A program made the translations under genes and the position numbers. Shown here piece by piece: positions 48,721-57,708 of a stretch of 64,000 nucleotides of DNA (position 1 is the stretch's first letter; each line of letters begins with the position of its first letter). A model generated the notes under the pieces. The model was given only the letters and a program-made list of their open reading frames with translations, had not been told where the DNA came from and did not search any database. The stretch covers positions 3,069,605-3,133,604 of the forward strand of contig NZ_LT963430.1 in the NCBI RefSeq assembly GCF_900199405.1, written 5' to 3'. The stretch comes from Beduinella massiliensis (lineage in GTDB: Bacteria; Bacillota; Clostridia; Christensenellales; Aristaeellaceae).

Positions 48721-50115
48721 ATGGCAGGCAAACTCAAGGCGCTTTTCGGCGCGCAGGACATGACGGTCGGCAGCCCATGGAAGAACCTGGTCATGTTCTC
48801 GACGCCGCTCCTCGTGGGCAATCTCGCTCAGCAGCTTTACAACACCGTCGATTCCATCGTCGTCGGCCGCTACGTAGGCGACAGCGCGCTCGCCGCGGTC
48901 GGCGCGAGCGGCCCGGTGCTCAACCTGCTGCTGCTGCTCTTCATGGGCATCTCCACGGGCGCGGGCATCATGGTATCGCAGTATTTCGGCGCCAAGCAGC
49001 GGGACGAGCTTTCCCGCACCATCGGCACGTGCATCATGCTCACGCTGCTGTCCGGCATCATCATCATGGTGGTCGGCCCCCTGATTTCCGGCCCGCTCAT
49101 GGCGCTGCTGGGCACGCCGGACGAGATTTACGGCATGTCGGTCTCGTATCTGACGATCATCTTCCTGGGCATTCTGGGGTGCGGCTACTACAACATCCTC
49201 TCCGGCGTGCTGCGCGGCATGGGCGATTCGCTCACCCCGCTGCTCTTCCTGCTCATCGCGTGTTTTCTTAACATCGTGCTGGACATCCTGTTCGTGGCGC
49301 AGTTCGGCATGGGCGTCGCGGGCGTCGCCTGGGCGACGATCATCGCGCAGGCCATCTCGGCCCTGCTGTGCTTCCTTCGCCTCTTCCAGATGAAGAGTCA
49401 AATCGACCTGAACAGAAAGACCCTGCGCCTGGATCGCGCCATGACCAGCCGGACGATCAAGTTGGGCCTGCCCTCGGGGCTGACGCAGGCGATCTTCTCC
49501 ATGGCGGCAATCGTCGTGCAGGCGCTCACCAATACGTTCGGCACCAGCGTCATCGCCAGCTCCATCGTCGTCATGCGTGTGGACGGCTTCGCGATGATGC
49601 CCAACTTCACCTTCGGCATGGCGATGACCACGTTCGTCGGGCAAAACGTCGGCGCGGGGCTCATGCACCGCGTGGACGAGGGCACGCGCGACGGGCTCAA
49701 GATGGCGATCGGCGTCTCCTGCGTGCTGACGGCCTGCATCCTGCTCTTTGGGCGGAACCTGATGCAGCTCTTTACCGGCACGGAGGAGGTCGTCAACCTC
49801 GGCATGCACATGATGCGCATCCTGGCCGTCGGCTACATCGCGATGGCGGTCACGCAGTCGCTCTCCGGCGTCATGCGCGGCGCGGGCGACACCATGACGC
49901 CGATGTGGATTTCCATCATCACCACGGTCATCATCCGCGTGCCGATCGCCTACCTCTGGGCAAACCTCACCAAGACGCCCGAGCTGCCGAACGGCTCGCC
50001 CGACAGCCTCTTCGCCTCGCTGCTCATCTCCTGGGTGCTGGGCGCGCTCATCACGTTCGTGTGCTACCGCAACGGGAAGTGGCGCAGCAAGGGCTTCGTG
50101 CGCGCCGAGGCCTGA
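48721..50115 (+). CDS. MATE-family efflux transporter
   Basis: The 464-residue protein has 12 hydrophobic segments in two similar halves, with the family pattern PLLVGNLAQQLYNTVDSIVVGRYVG at the start. It belongs to the NorM/DinF-like MATE family and probably exports cationic drugs or metabolites using a Na+ or H+ gradient. A candidate -10 (TACAAT at 48683-48688) lies 33 bases upstream, and GGAG sits about 8 bases before the start. A terminator follows. Substrate not determined. Confidence 0.94.
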   Translation: MAGKLKALFGAQDMTVGSPWKNLVMFSTPLLVGNLAQQLYNTVDSIVVGRYVGDSALAAVGASGPVLNLLLLLFMGISTGAGIMVSQYFGAKQRDELSRTIGTCIMLTLLSGIIIMVVGPLISGPLMALLGTPDEIYGMSVSYLTIIFLGILGCGYYNILSGVLRGMGDSLTPLLFLLIACFLNIVLDILFVAQFGMGVAGVAWATIIAQAISALLCFLRLFQMKSQIDLNRKTLRLDRAMTSRTIKLGLPSGLTQAIFSMAAIVVQALTNTFGTSVIASSIVVMRVDGFAMMPNFTFGMAMTTFVGQNVGAGLMHRVDEGTRDGLKMAIGVSCVLTACILLFGRNLMQLFTGTEEVVNLGMHMMRILAVGYIAMAVTQSLSGVMRGAGDTMTPMWISIITTVIIRVPIAYLWANLTKTPELPNGSPDSLFASLLISWVLGALITFVCYRNGKWRSKGFVRAEA

Positions 50116-50133
50116 ACCTAAAGTCGATCTTCC

Positions 50134-50160
50134 GAAAGCCGCTCGAAGCGGCTTTCTTTC
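50134..50160 (+). terminator. Terminator of the MATE gene
   Basis: GAAAGCCGCT (50134-50143) pairs with AGCGGCTTTC (50147-50156) with a 3-base loop, followed by TTTCGTTG. Confidence 0.8.
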
Positions 50161-50212
50161 GTTGAACATTTTTTGATGTTTTCGGGCTATGCTGTCAGCA
50201 GGAGGGATTTTT

Positions 50213-50887
50213 ATGCAGCCGACCTTGCTCATCGTCGACGACGAAGCGGACATCCTGTCCATGCTTCGCGATTACTTTGAAATGGAGGGGTATCGCGTCG
50301 TCACCGCAAGCAGCGGCCAGCAGGCGCTCCGCCGCGCTGAGCAGGGGCCCGACCTCATCCTGCTGGACGTCGGCCTGCCCGACATCGACGGGCTTACCAT
50401 CTGCAAGCGCATCCGCGAGCACGTCGCCTGCCCCATCGTCTTCGTCACCGCGCGCGTGGAGGAATCCGACATGCTGCGGGGGCTCGGAGTAGGCGGCGAC
50501 GACTACGTGGTGAAGCCCTTCAGCATCGAGCAGCTCGGGGCGCGGGTCAAGGCGCACCTTCGCCGCGAAGCCCGGCGCGCGCAAAGCACGCGCGTGCGCT
50601 TCGACGGCGACCTCACCGTCGATTACGCGAGCCGCTGCGCCTACGCCAAGGGAGCGCCCATCCCGCTGGCGAAGAAGGAATTTGACATTCTGGCGCTGCT
50701 CACGGAAAACGCCGGGCAGGTCTTCGACCGCGAGCGAATCTATGAAGCCGTCTGGGGCTACGACGCGGAAGGCGACAGCGGCGTCATCCCCGAGCACATC
50801 CGCAGGCTCCGTCAAAAGCTCGCGCAGGCGGGGTGCAGCGCGCGCATCGAAACCGTCTGGGGAGTGGGCTACAAATGGGTAAAATAG
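50213..50887 (+). CDS. OmpR/PhoB-family response regulator
   Basis: A 224-residue regulator. The receiver domain has the acidic pair in VDDEAD, phospho-acceptor Asp52 in LLDVGLPD and Lys101 in VVKPFS. The C-terminal winged helix (FDILALLTENAGQVFDRERIYEAVWG) binds DNA. The start at 50213 has GGAGGG 6 bases upstream. Its stop lies 13 bases inside the downstream kinase gene, so the pair is co-translated. Upstream, TTGAACATTT also appears before the TVP38-like gene. Target genes are not known. Confidence 0.94.
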   Translation: MQPTLLIVDDEADILSMLRDYFEMEGYRVVTASSGQQALRRAEQGPDLILLDVGLPDIDGLTICKRIREHVACPIVFVTARVEESDMLRGLGVGGDDYVVKPFSIEQLGARVKAHLRREARRAQSTRVRFDGDLTVDYASRCAYAKGAPIPLAKKEFDILALLTENAGQVFDRERIYEAVWGYDAEGDSGVIPEHIRRLRQKLAQAGCSARIETVWGVGYKWVK

Positions 50888-52245
50888 AAGGGCGGCAGCG
50901 AAAGGAGGCCCGCAGGGCAGCTCGCGCAAGCCGCCGCGCCCGGCAGCAGGAGAAGCGGCGCGCAAAAAAGGAGCGGCGCGCCGCCCAGCGAAGCGGCCGG
51001 CGCTCAAAGCGCGGACGTCTGCGCGTGTGGTTCGATAACCTCGCCATGCGCAAGGCCTTTCCCGCGTACATCCTGTTTTACCTGGCCGCCGGCACGCTCG
51101 TCTGCATGATGCTGCTGGGGATCTTCGACACCCTGTACAGCAACCTGCGAAACGCCTATCAGTCCGCTTTCCCCCGTCCCCCGGTGGACGGGAACGTTTA
51201 CATCTCCCTGTCGGACGTCGCCGCGTATCAGGTTACGGAGGACGGCGTGCTGCTTCAGAACGTCGAGCTCGCCCCCGGCGACCGCCTCCTGCTGGTCTTC
51301 ATCCACGCGGGGCAGCTGCTGACGATTCCGCTGTGCCTGCTGGGCGCTGTAGGCGCGTGCAGCTTCTCCTTTTACAAGCGCCGGATGCGCAGGCCTCTGC
51401 TCCTGCTGCGGGATGCCTCCAGACAGATCGAGCAGAACAACCTCGACTTTCACATCGAGTACGACCGAAAGGACGAGCTGGGGCAGCTCTGCGCAGCCTT
51501 TGAGCGCATGCGCGCCGCGCTGCTTCAAAACGAGCGCGCGATGTGGCGCTCCATGGAGGAACGAAAACGTCTGAACGCGGCCTTTTCGCACGACCTGCGC
51601 ACGCCGCTCACCGTGTTGCGCGGGCAGACGGACATGCTGCGCCAGTTCATGCCCAGCGGCAGGATCTCGACCGAAAAGGCGCTCGCCACGCTGGACACCA
51701 TGAGCGCGCACATCAGCCGCCTGGAAGGCTACGTCGCCACCATGAACGAGCTGCAGCGTCTGGAGGACATCGAGCTGCGCCCGCAGCGAATCACCTGCGG
51801 GGAAATAGCGCGGATGCTTCGCGCCTCGGCCGAAGTGCTCTGCCGGGAGAAGGGGCTCGCGCTCACCCTCAGCGAGTCGCATCCCGAAATCGAGCTGTCG
51901 CTGGATGCCGCGCTCATTCAGCGCGTGTGCGACAACCTGCTCTCCAACGCCCTTCGCTACGCCTCCGCCGGGCTGCGCCTGGAGTGCGCCGCGGCCAGCG
52001 AAACGTTCCTTCTGCGCCTCAGAGACGACGGGCCGGGCTTTTCCGAAGACGCCCTGCGCAACGCGACGCGCCCCTTTTACCGGGGCGACCGGCGCGACGA
52101 CTCCGCGCACTTCGGCCTTGGGCTGAACATCTGCCGCGTTCTGTGCGAGCGCCACGGCGGCAGCCTCGTGCTGGCCAACGGCGAAGCGGGCGGCGCGCGC
52201 ATCGACGCGTTTTTTGAAAGTTTTTCAGAATCGAAAAAAAGTTGA
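50875..52245 (+). CDS. Sensor histidine kinase with a strongly basic N-terminal tail
   Basis: A 456-residue kinase. Residues 1-50 are extremely Arg/Lys-rich and contain no hydrophobic segment. Two membrane helices (about 62-82 and 140-165) flank a small outside loop. The HAMP, the H-box with His239 in FSHDLRTPLT, the N-box DNLLSNALRYA and GxG motifs follow, so the kinase is complete. It probably phosphorylates the regulator encoded just upstream. The start overlaps that gene by 13 bases, with GGAG 10 bases upstream. The signal detected is unknown. Confidence 0.92.
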   Translation: MGKIEGRQRKEARRAARASRRARQQEKRRAKKERRAAQRSGRRSKRGRLRVWFDNLAMRKAFPAYILFYLAAGTLVCMMLLGIFDTLYSNLRNAYQSAFPRPPVDGNVYISLSDVAAYQVTEDGVLLQNVELAPGDRLLLVFIHAGQLLTIPLCLLGAVGACSFSFYKRRMRRPLLLLRDASRQIEQNNLDFHIEYDRKDELGQLCAAFERMRAALLQNERAMWRSMEERKRLNAAFSHDLRTPLTVLRGQTDMLRQFMPSGRISTEKALATLDTMSAHISRLEGYVATMNELQRLEDIELRPQRITCGEIARMLRASAEVLCREKGLALTLSESHPEIELSLDAALIQRVCDNLLSNALRYASAGLRLECAAASETFLLRLRDDGPGFSEDALRNATRPFYRGDRRDDSAHFGLGLNICRVLCERHGGSLVLANGEAGGARIDAFFESFSESKKS

Positions 52246-52319
52246 ACATTTCAAGGTACACTCTCCTTACGAAAAAGGGACGGCTTTCGCCGCCGCCCGA
52301 TCGCAAGGAGCGTGTTTTT

Positions 52320-53009
52320 TTGAACGGAAAGAAGATCGATCGATCGAAGGCAAAGGGCGTTTGTCTTCTGCTCGCGGGCGCTGCCTGCCTGGCGGTTCTC
52401 GCGCTTGCGCTGTCGGAGCCGCTGATGAACCTGGTGAAGGATCCCCAGACATTCCGCGACTGGGTTTCAGACAAGGGCATCTGGGGCCAGCTCGCCTGCG
52501 TAGGGCTGATGTTCCTTCAGGTCGCCATCGCGGTGCTCCCCGGCGAGCCGCTCGAAATCGCGGCGGGCTACGCCTTCGGCGCCTGGCAGGGAATGGCGCT
52601 TTGCCTGATTGGCGCGCTGCTCGGCTGCCTGGTGGTGGTGCCGCTCACCCGCCGCTACGGCACGCGGCTGATGCGCCTCTTCTTCAAGCAGGAGCAGATC
52701 GACTCCCTCGGCTTTCTGCAAAACACCAAGCGCCTGAAGCTATTGGTGTTCGTGATCTTCTTCATTCCCGGGTCGCCCAAGGATCTGCTCAACTACGGCC
52801 TTGGGCTGACGCGCATGCGCCTCACCGACGTGCTGCTGGTGACCGGTATCGCGCGCATCCCGTCGATCATCACCTCCACCCTCGGCGGCAGCGCGCTGGG
52901 GCAGCAAAACTACCTCTTCGCCGCGGCGGTGTTCCTGCTGACCGGGCTCATCAGCGCGGCCGGGCTCTGGTATTACCGGAAGCTGAGCCGGGAGGAAAAG
53001 GCGGCCTGA
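52320..53009 (+). CDS. TVP38/TMEM64-family membrane protein
   Basis: The 229-residue protein has several hydrophobic segments and the SNARE-associated (VTT/DedA-like) motif GEPLEIAAGYAFG followed by GALLGCLVVVPLTRRYG. A family-typical FIPGSPKDLLNYGLGLT is present. Such proteins are proposed to be lipid scramblases. The start is a TTG at 52320 with AAGGAG 9 bases upstream; the frame stays open further but runs inside the kinase gene. It lies 74 bases after the kinase and may belong to the same unit. Confidence 0.85.
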   Translation: MNGKKIDRSKAKGVCLLLAGAACLAVLALALSEPLMNLVKDPQTFRDWVSDKGIWGQLACVGLMFLQVAIAVLPGEPLEIAAGYAFGAWQGMALCLIGALLGCLVVVPLTRRYGTRLMRLFFKQEQIDSLGFLQNTKRLKLLVFVIFFIPGSPKDLLNYGLGLTRMRLTDVLLVTGIARIPSIITSTLGGSALGQQNYLFAAAVFLLTGLISAAGLWYYRKLSREEKAA

Positions 53010-53035
53010 CGCCAAAATATGCTGAACCAGAAAAA

Positions 53036-53065
53036 GGCACATCGCCGCATGGGATGTGCCCTTTT
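53036..53065. terminator. Bidirectional terminator
   Basis: GGCACATC (53036-53043) pairs with GATGTGCC (53053-53060); CTTTTG follows on the + strand and AAAAA precedes. It lies between converging genes. Confidence 0.7.
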
Positions 53066-53150
53066 GTGATTTCGTCAACCGGAGGAGACGCAAAGTCGCT
53101 TAAAGCGCCCGCGAGGAACGCACATCCAATCCATCCGTCCGGCTGCGATG

Positions 53151-54683
53151 TCAGCGCATCAGGTTCTGGACCAATTTGACGGCAAGCTCCTCCGCCTCCG
53201 CCTCGCTCACCCAAAGATCAGGAGAGTACCCGACGTATTCCTCAAAACTGCCCTCTGCAAACACCCGGAGATCGCTTCCCAACTGAACCACAATTCCGCT
53301 TTCCGGCAAGACCAAGGCTGTGTAGGCGTTGCTCAGCAACATGCCGTAGGTGTTCTGACCTATTATCAAGGTGTTTTCCACATTCATAGCCGCATCCACA
53401 AAGATTTCGGCGGCGGAGGCGGTATTTTTCCCCGTAAGTATCAAGAGCAGCGGCTCGCTGGGGACAAAGTTGTCCGGCAAATCGCCGTTTATCCTATACT
53501 CTGCGTTAAAGGGCGCGCTTCCGTCATAGGTTTGCATTTCCTCTATCGGGACGTAATAGGGATTTTTCGGGTCCTGCCCGTAGGCGCGCATCTCCTCTTC
53601 GTTCCAGCGCTGGAACGTCAGATGGTTTGTAGTAACCTGCGTGCCGGTGAAGGCCGAAAGCCACTTGAGGGGCAAGATGCCGTTGCCTCCGCCATTGGAA
53701 CGCATGTCTACCATGGATACAGGCGATTCCCGCAGCTGCTCCGCGTAGCGCAAAAACACCTTCCCATTTTCTCCGCCCGGCGCCTGATCAAAATCCATGC
53801 TGCGCGCGAAGAGCACGGGGATGCCCTGCCTATCGCGCAGCTCCACCTGCACGCCGCTTTGCTCATAACCGGATTTCCACTCGGGCGGCAGCAGTGTTTC
53901 ACTGCCGCCGTCAGCATACCGCACACACAGCGGTTCGGGGACGAGCCCATTTTCCAGCAGCACAACCGGATAATAGACGACCTCTCCCTCTGGGGAAATG
54001 GACAGGCGGAGCAGCTCTTCGGGCGGTTTCTCCGCGATGGACGCTACGACACGCCCGCCGTCCGCCGTGACATACGCCTCTCCAGCCCTCAGGTAGGCAG
54101 AACCCAGGTTGTAAACGTGCGCTTTTACCGGCTCAAAAAATCGTACGCCGTTTATCGTAAAATGCGCATCGCGAATGAACCGCAGCTGCTCGACGAGAAG
54201 GGCGGACAGCTCGCCCGCAGTCAGGCTCTTTTGGGCCTTGCACCGCTCAAGAACGCTTCCCTCCGCCTCCAGGAAGACATCGTCGCCGCCGAAATAATGA
54301 TAGGGGCCGTAGGCGGATTGCAGCGCCTTGAACAAAACGTCCACATCGCGCATCACCTGCTTGGCCGACAAAAGCGCCGCCTCGTCGTATCTTTTTCCCT
54401 GCCCGTAGGCGGTTAAATCGAACGCCTTGTCAGGGGAGCCGTGGATGTAGTCCGCAAACTTGATTTCGGGCTTTACAACGGCCTCGTGCTTGCGGTTGAT
54501 CTCCTCCATCAGCGCAGGCATCGTTTCCATTCGTTCCGGCGCAGGCGCGGCGACTTCCGATCCGGCCGCCGGTTGACCGGCTAAAGCGTGAGATCGCTCT
54601 GCCGGGGAATCGGGCCGTAAGGCCGAACAGCCTGGCAGCACCATCAAAAACGCGAGGAGAAGAATGACGGTTCGTTTTTTCAC
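53151..54683 (-). CDS. S41-family peptidase lipoprotein
   Basis: The 510-residue protein has a lipoprotein signal (MKKRTVILLLAFLMVLPGC, Cys19). The C-terminal half has the tail-specific protease fold: MVDMRSNGGGNG and GKNTASAAEIFVDAA with the nucleophile Ser. No PDZ domain is evident, and the N-terminal half is unlike known families. It probably works outside the cell, on a peptide. The start is a GTG at 54683 with GAAGAGG 8 bases upstream; earlier ATG at 54692 and TTG at 54701 are possible but lack spacing. The catalytic Lys is not certain from motifs. Confidence 0.8.
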   Translation of the reverse strand: MKKRTVILLLAFLMVLPGCSALRPDSPAERSHALAGQPAAGSEVAAPAPERMETMPALMEEINRKHEAVVKPEIKFADYIHGSPDKAFDLTAYGQGKRYDEAALLSAKQVMRDVDVLFKALQSAYGPYHYFGGDDVFLEAEGSVLERCKAQKSLTAGELSALLVEQLRFIRDAHFTINGVRFFEPVKAHVYNLGSAYLRAGEAYVTADGGRVVASIAEKPPEELLRLSISPEGEVVYYPVVLLENGLVPEPLCVRYADGGSETLLPPEWKSGYEQSGVQVELRDRQGIPVLFARSMDFDQAPGGENGKVFLRYAEQLRESPVSMVDMRSNGGGNGILPLKWLSAFTGTQVTTNHLTFQRWNEEEMRAYGQDPKNPYYVPIEEMQTYDGSAPFNAEYRINGDLPDNFVPSEPLLLILTGKNTASAAEIFVDAAMNVENTLIIGQNTYGMLLSNAYTALVLPESGIVVQLGSDLRVFAEGSFEEYVGYSPDLWVSEAEAEELAVKLVQNLMR

Positions 54684-54751
54684 GCTTTGCATCCTCTTCA
54701 ATTCTTCACATTTGAATCGACAACGGTTCTCCCCGGCCTTCGGGCTTGGGG

Positions 54752-55525
54752 TCAGGCCCGCTTTCCCTCTCGGTATTCGCTGGGCGTCACGCCGACGATC
54801 TTCTTAAACGTCTGGCTGAAGTAGCGAAAATCGCGGTAGCCGATCAAGTCCGCCACCTCGTAGACGCGGATAGAGGGATCCTGAAGGAGCGCCACGGCCC
54901 GCTTGATGCGGTAAAAGGTGAGGAATTCCACAAACGAAAACGCCGTGTGCTTCTGAAACAGATGGCTGAGGTGGCTCTCGGACACATGCAGCGTCTGCGC
55001 GACCTCGCGCAGGGTCAGCGGCATGGCGTACTGCTCGTGGATGATGCGCACGGCCGCCTCCACATACTGGTCGCCGCCCATGTGCTGCGCGCGCTGCTCG
55101 AACTCTTCCAGGCGCGTGCCCGCCTGCTCGACCATCTGCTCGTGCAGCTTGCGCCTGTCCGCGCGGGCCGCGGCGCGGCGCAAGGCCGCCACCAGCTCCT
55201 CGTCGTCCACGGGCTTGAGCAGGTAATCGCACACGCCCAGCTGCAGCGCCTCGCGCGCGAGCTGAAACTCGCCAAAGCCCGTCAGCACGATGTACGCGCC
55301 CGCGCCCTCCGGCTCCGCCGCGCGGATCATCGCAAGGCCGTCCATGCCCGGCATCCTGATGTCGGTCATCACGATGTCCGGATGAACCCGCTCGATCAGC
55401 GCAAGCCCCTCCGTCCCGGTCGCCGCCTCGCCCACGACCTCCATGTTCAGCTGCTGCCAGGGGGTCGTCATGAGCAGGCCGCGCCGCAGCAGCGTTTCGT
55501 CCTCCACGAGGATCACCTTGTACAC
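54752..55525 (-). CDS. AraC-type response regulator, YesN-like
   Basis: The 257-residue protein has a receiver domain with LVEDE, Asp55 in MTDIRMPGMDG and Lys in LLKPVDD, and a C-terminal AraC domain with two helix-turn-helix motifs (LREVAQTLHVSESHLSHLF and VYEVADLIGYRDFRYFSQTF). Start GTG at 55525 has GGGAGGAAG upstream and overlaps the kinase stop by 13 bases. This YesM/YesN pairing usually controls sugar importers in Clostridia; the nearest sugar gene is xylulokinase, about 2 kb away and on the same strand. Confidence 0.93.
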   Translation of the reverse strand: MYKVILVEDETLLRRGLLMTTPWQQLNMEVVGEAATGTEGLALIERVHPDIVMTDIRMPGMDGLAMIRAAEPEGAGAYIVLTGFGEFQLAREALQLGVCDYLLKPVDDEELVAALRRAAARADRRKLHEQMVEQAGTRLEEFEQRAQHMGGDQYVEAAVRIIHEQYAMPLTLREVAQTLHVSESHLSHLFQKHTAFSFVEFLTFYRIKRAVALLQDPSIRVYEVADLIGYRDFRYFSQTFKKIVGVTPSEYREGKRA

Positions 55526-57228
55526 GTCTCTTCCTCCCCGCGCATTCTGGGTATTACGAGCCGCACGCACAGGCCGCCCTCCGGCCTGTTGACGAGCTCC
55601 AGCCCGCAATCCTCGCCGTAGTGCAGGCGAAGCCTTCCCTGCACGTTGGCGACGCCCACGTGTTCGCGCCCGTCCTCCGCGCGCCTTCCGTCCAGCACGT
55701 CCTGCATCCGCTCCGGCTCGATGCCCGCGCCGTTGTCCTCCACCTCGATGCACATCCGCCCTTCCTGCGCGCGGGCGCGCAGGATCAGCCTGCCGTCCGC
55801 GCGCCCGGCAAGGCCGTGCACGATCGCGTTCTCCACGAGCGGCTGGAGCAGCAGGCGCGGCAGGCGTTCCTCCATCAGCTCCGCGTCCACGTCCTCTTCG
55901 TAGGTAAACGACTCGTAACGCAGGCTTTGAATCTTTACGTAGCTCTTGATGAGCCTCAGGCTCTCGTCAAGCGTCACGAACTCCTCGCCCCGCTCGGTGC
56001 TCGCGCGCATCAGCCGGGCGAACTGGGTCGTCACCTGCGCCGCGTCGTCGTTTCGGTTCAGCTTGATGAGCCATTTGATGGTATCCAGCGTGTTGTACAG
56101 GAAATGGGGATTGACCTGCGCCTGCAGGGCGCGGTACTGCGCGCTGCGCTCCGCGTCCTGACGGCGCACCAGCTGATCGACCACGTCCTGAAGCTGATCG
56201 GACATGCGGTTGAACGAGTGGGCGAGCGCGCCGAATTCGTCCCCCCTTCGTTCCTCGATGTGCGTGCCGATCGCGCCCGCCGCGACGCGCTCCATGGCCT
56301 TGGAAAGCCTACGCACGGGCCGTGAAAGGTAGCGCGCGAACAGCAGCGCGACCGCGATGCAGCTGGCTCCCGTGACGAGGCAGGCCAGCACGGTGATGTT
56401 CGTGAACATCTCGCCCGCGCGCTCCACCGAGGAAAGGGACGTGGCGCACAAAATGCGCAGCGCTCCATGCGCGCCGGGCTGCACCCCGATCCATGCGTCG
56501 TCGAGGCGCGCGTCGCCCGGCGTTTGCAGCATTTGAAGCGTCTGCTCGTCCGAAAGGACGCTTCCCTCGCGCCGCGGATCGAGCATGTCCAGCGCCACGG
56601 CGCCCGCCGCGTCGCAAAGCAGCGCCTGCGCGCCCGCCTTCTGCACGTAAGGGGAATACGCCTGCGTCAGCGCGTCGCGGGTGAGCGTGCAGGCGACGTA
56701 GCCGATGACCTCCGCCCGGTAGCGCACCGCCCGGCAGAGCGTGACGGCGTACCTTTGGCCGTGCGCCGAGCGGTACGGCGTCACCAGCACGAACGGGTCG
56801 GCGGCCGCGTGCGCCCGCCGAAGCGCTTCGCCGCCGCGCGCCGGGTCGATCTGCTCCGGCGGTTCGTCGGTCGAAAGCAGCACCGCCTCCTCCGAAACCA
56901 CGTAGAGCGCCGCCTCCTCCTGCGCGCTCGAAAGCGCGAGGTCGAGCAGAGCGCTCACGCCGCGCGCCTGCGCGCCGTCGCCGCGTATGAAGTCGTGCAC
57001 CGCAGGCGTGCGTGCGAGGACGGTCAGCGTGTCGCTGTAGCGCGCGCACAGCGCGTCCACGGCCAAGCTCACCGCGTAAGCCGTCTCGCGCGTCTGCTGC
57101 GCCTGCGCCTCGATCAGCGTGCGCGTGGTCATCCGCCGAAAGTATAGCCCCAGCAGGCCCGTCGGGACGAGCGCGATCACGCACAGGCAAAGCAACAGCC
57201 GCTCGAAAAAATTAAGTCCCCGGCGCAT
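55513..57228 (-). CDS. Sensor histidine kinase, YesM/LytS family
   Basis: A 571-residue kinase with a membrane helix near residues 11-31, a large outside domain with a Cache-like character, a second helix near 283-303, a HAMP domain and the His-kinase domain. The phospho-accepting His lies in QVNPHFLYNTLDTIKW, and the ATP-binding part has LLLQPLVENAIVHG and DNGAGI. It probably senses a sugar directly or through a binding protein and passes phosphate to the AraC-type regulator encoded next, whose start overlaps its end. Confidence 0.93.
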   Translation of the reverse strand: MRRGLNFFERLLLCLCVIALVPTGLLGLYFRRMTTRTLIEAQAQQTRETAYAVSLAVDALCARYSDTLTVLARTPAVHDFIRGDGAQARGVSALLDLALSSAQEEAALYVVSEEAVLLSTDEPPEQIDPARGGEALRRAHAAADPFVLVTPYRSAHGQRYAVTLCRAVRYRAEVIGYVACTLTRDALTQAYSPYVQKAGAQALLCDAAGAVALDMLDPRREGSVLSDEQTLQMLQTPGDARLDDAWIGVQPGAHGALRILCATSLSSVERAGEMFTNITVLACLVTGASCIAVALLFARYLSRPVRRLSKAMERVAAGAIGTHIEERRGDEFGALAHSFNRMSDQLQDVVDQLVRRQDAERSAQYRALQAQVNPHFLYNTLDTIKWLIKLNRNDDAAQVTTQFARLMRASTERGEEFVTLDESLRLIKSYVKIQSLRYESFTYEEDVDAELMEERLPRLLLQPLVENAIVHGLAGRADGRLILRARAQEGRMCIEVEDNGAGIEPERMQDVLDGRRAEDGREHVGVANVQGRLRLHYGEDCGLELVNRPEGGLCVRLVIPRMRGEEETCTR

Positions 57229-57279
57229 TGCGCACCTCCCCTACGGGCAAGCGGCCCGCCGTATCCTGCGTGCCCGCCC

Positions 57280-57693
57280 TCAGGCCTTCCGGTCGAACTT
57301 GTGGCCGCACAGCTTGCAGGTCACGGTGACCTCGCCCACGCCCTTCGGGATGCGCAGCTTGCCGCGGCACTTGGGGCAGGTGAAGTAGGCGTACTTGTCC
57401 CTGTTTTTGAAGCGGTTATAGCGCTCCTCTACCTTATGACGCAGCGGCTGCGCCATCAGCAGGAACTTTTCATTTTCCATACGGCGGGACGTAAAGTTGG
57501 TAGAAAGCATCCGAAACAGCGCCCAGCCGATCATGGCGTAAGCGACGAGCGTGAGCAGCGACAGCGGGGGCAGGACGCCCAGCACCAGAAAAGGCAGCGC
57601 GCCGTAGAGCAGCGTGCGCGAAAGCGCGTCCGGGCCGCACCGGCCCTGCATGAACCGGGCAAGCCGGTCGCGCAGATCGTCCAGAAATTTCAT
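57280..57693 (-). CDS. Small membrane protein with a C-terminal zinc ribbon
   Basis: The 137-residue protein has two hydrophobic segments near residues 28-62, a charged middle (EERYNRFKNRDKYAYF) and a C-terminal zinc ribbon, CPKCRGKLRIPKG ... CKLCGHKF, with two CxxC pairs. I do not recognise a named function. It starts 15 bases after the xylulokinase stop and probably is translated with it. The ribbon may help protein contacts or RNA binding. Confidence 0.75.
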   Translation of the reverse strand: MKFLDDLRDRLARFMQGRCGPDALSRTLLYGALPFLVLGVLPPLSLLTLVAYAMIGWALFRMLSTNFTSRRMENEKFLLMAQPLRHKVEERYNRFKNRDKYAYFTCPKCRGKLRIPKGVGEVTVTCKLCGHKFDRKA

Positions 57694-57708
57694 GAAAGCA
57701 TCCCCTTC

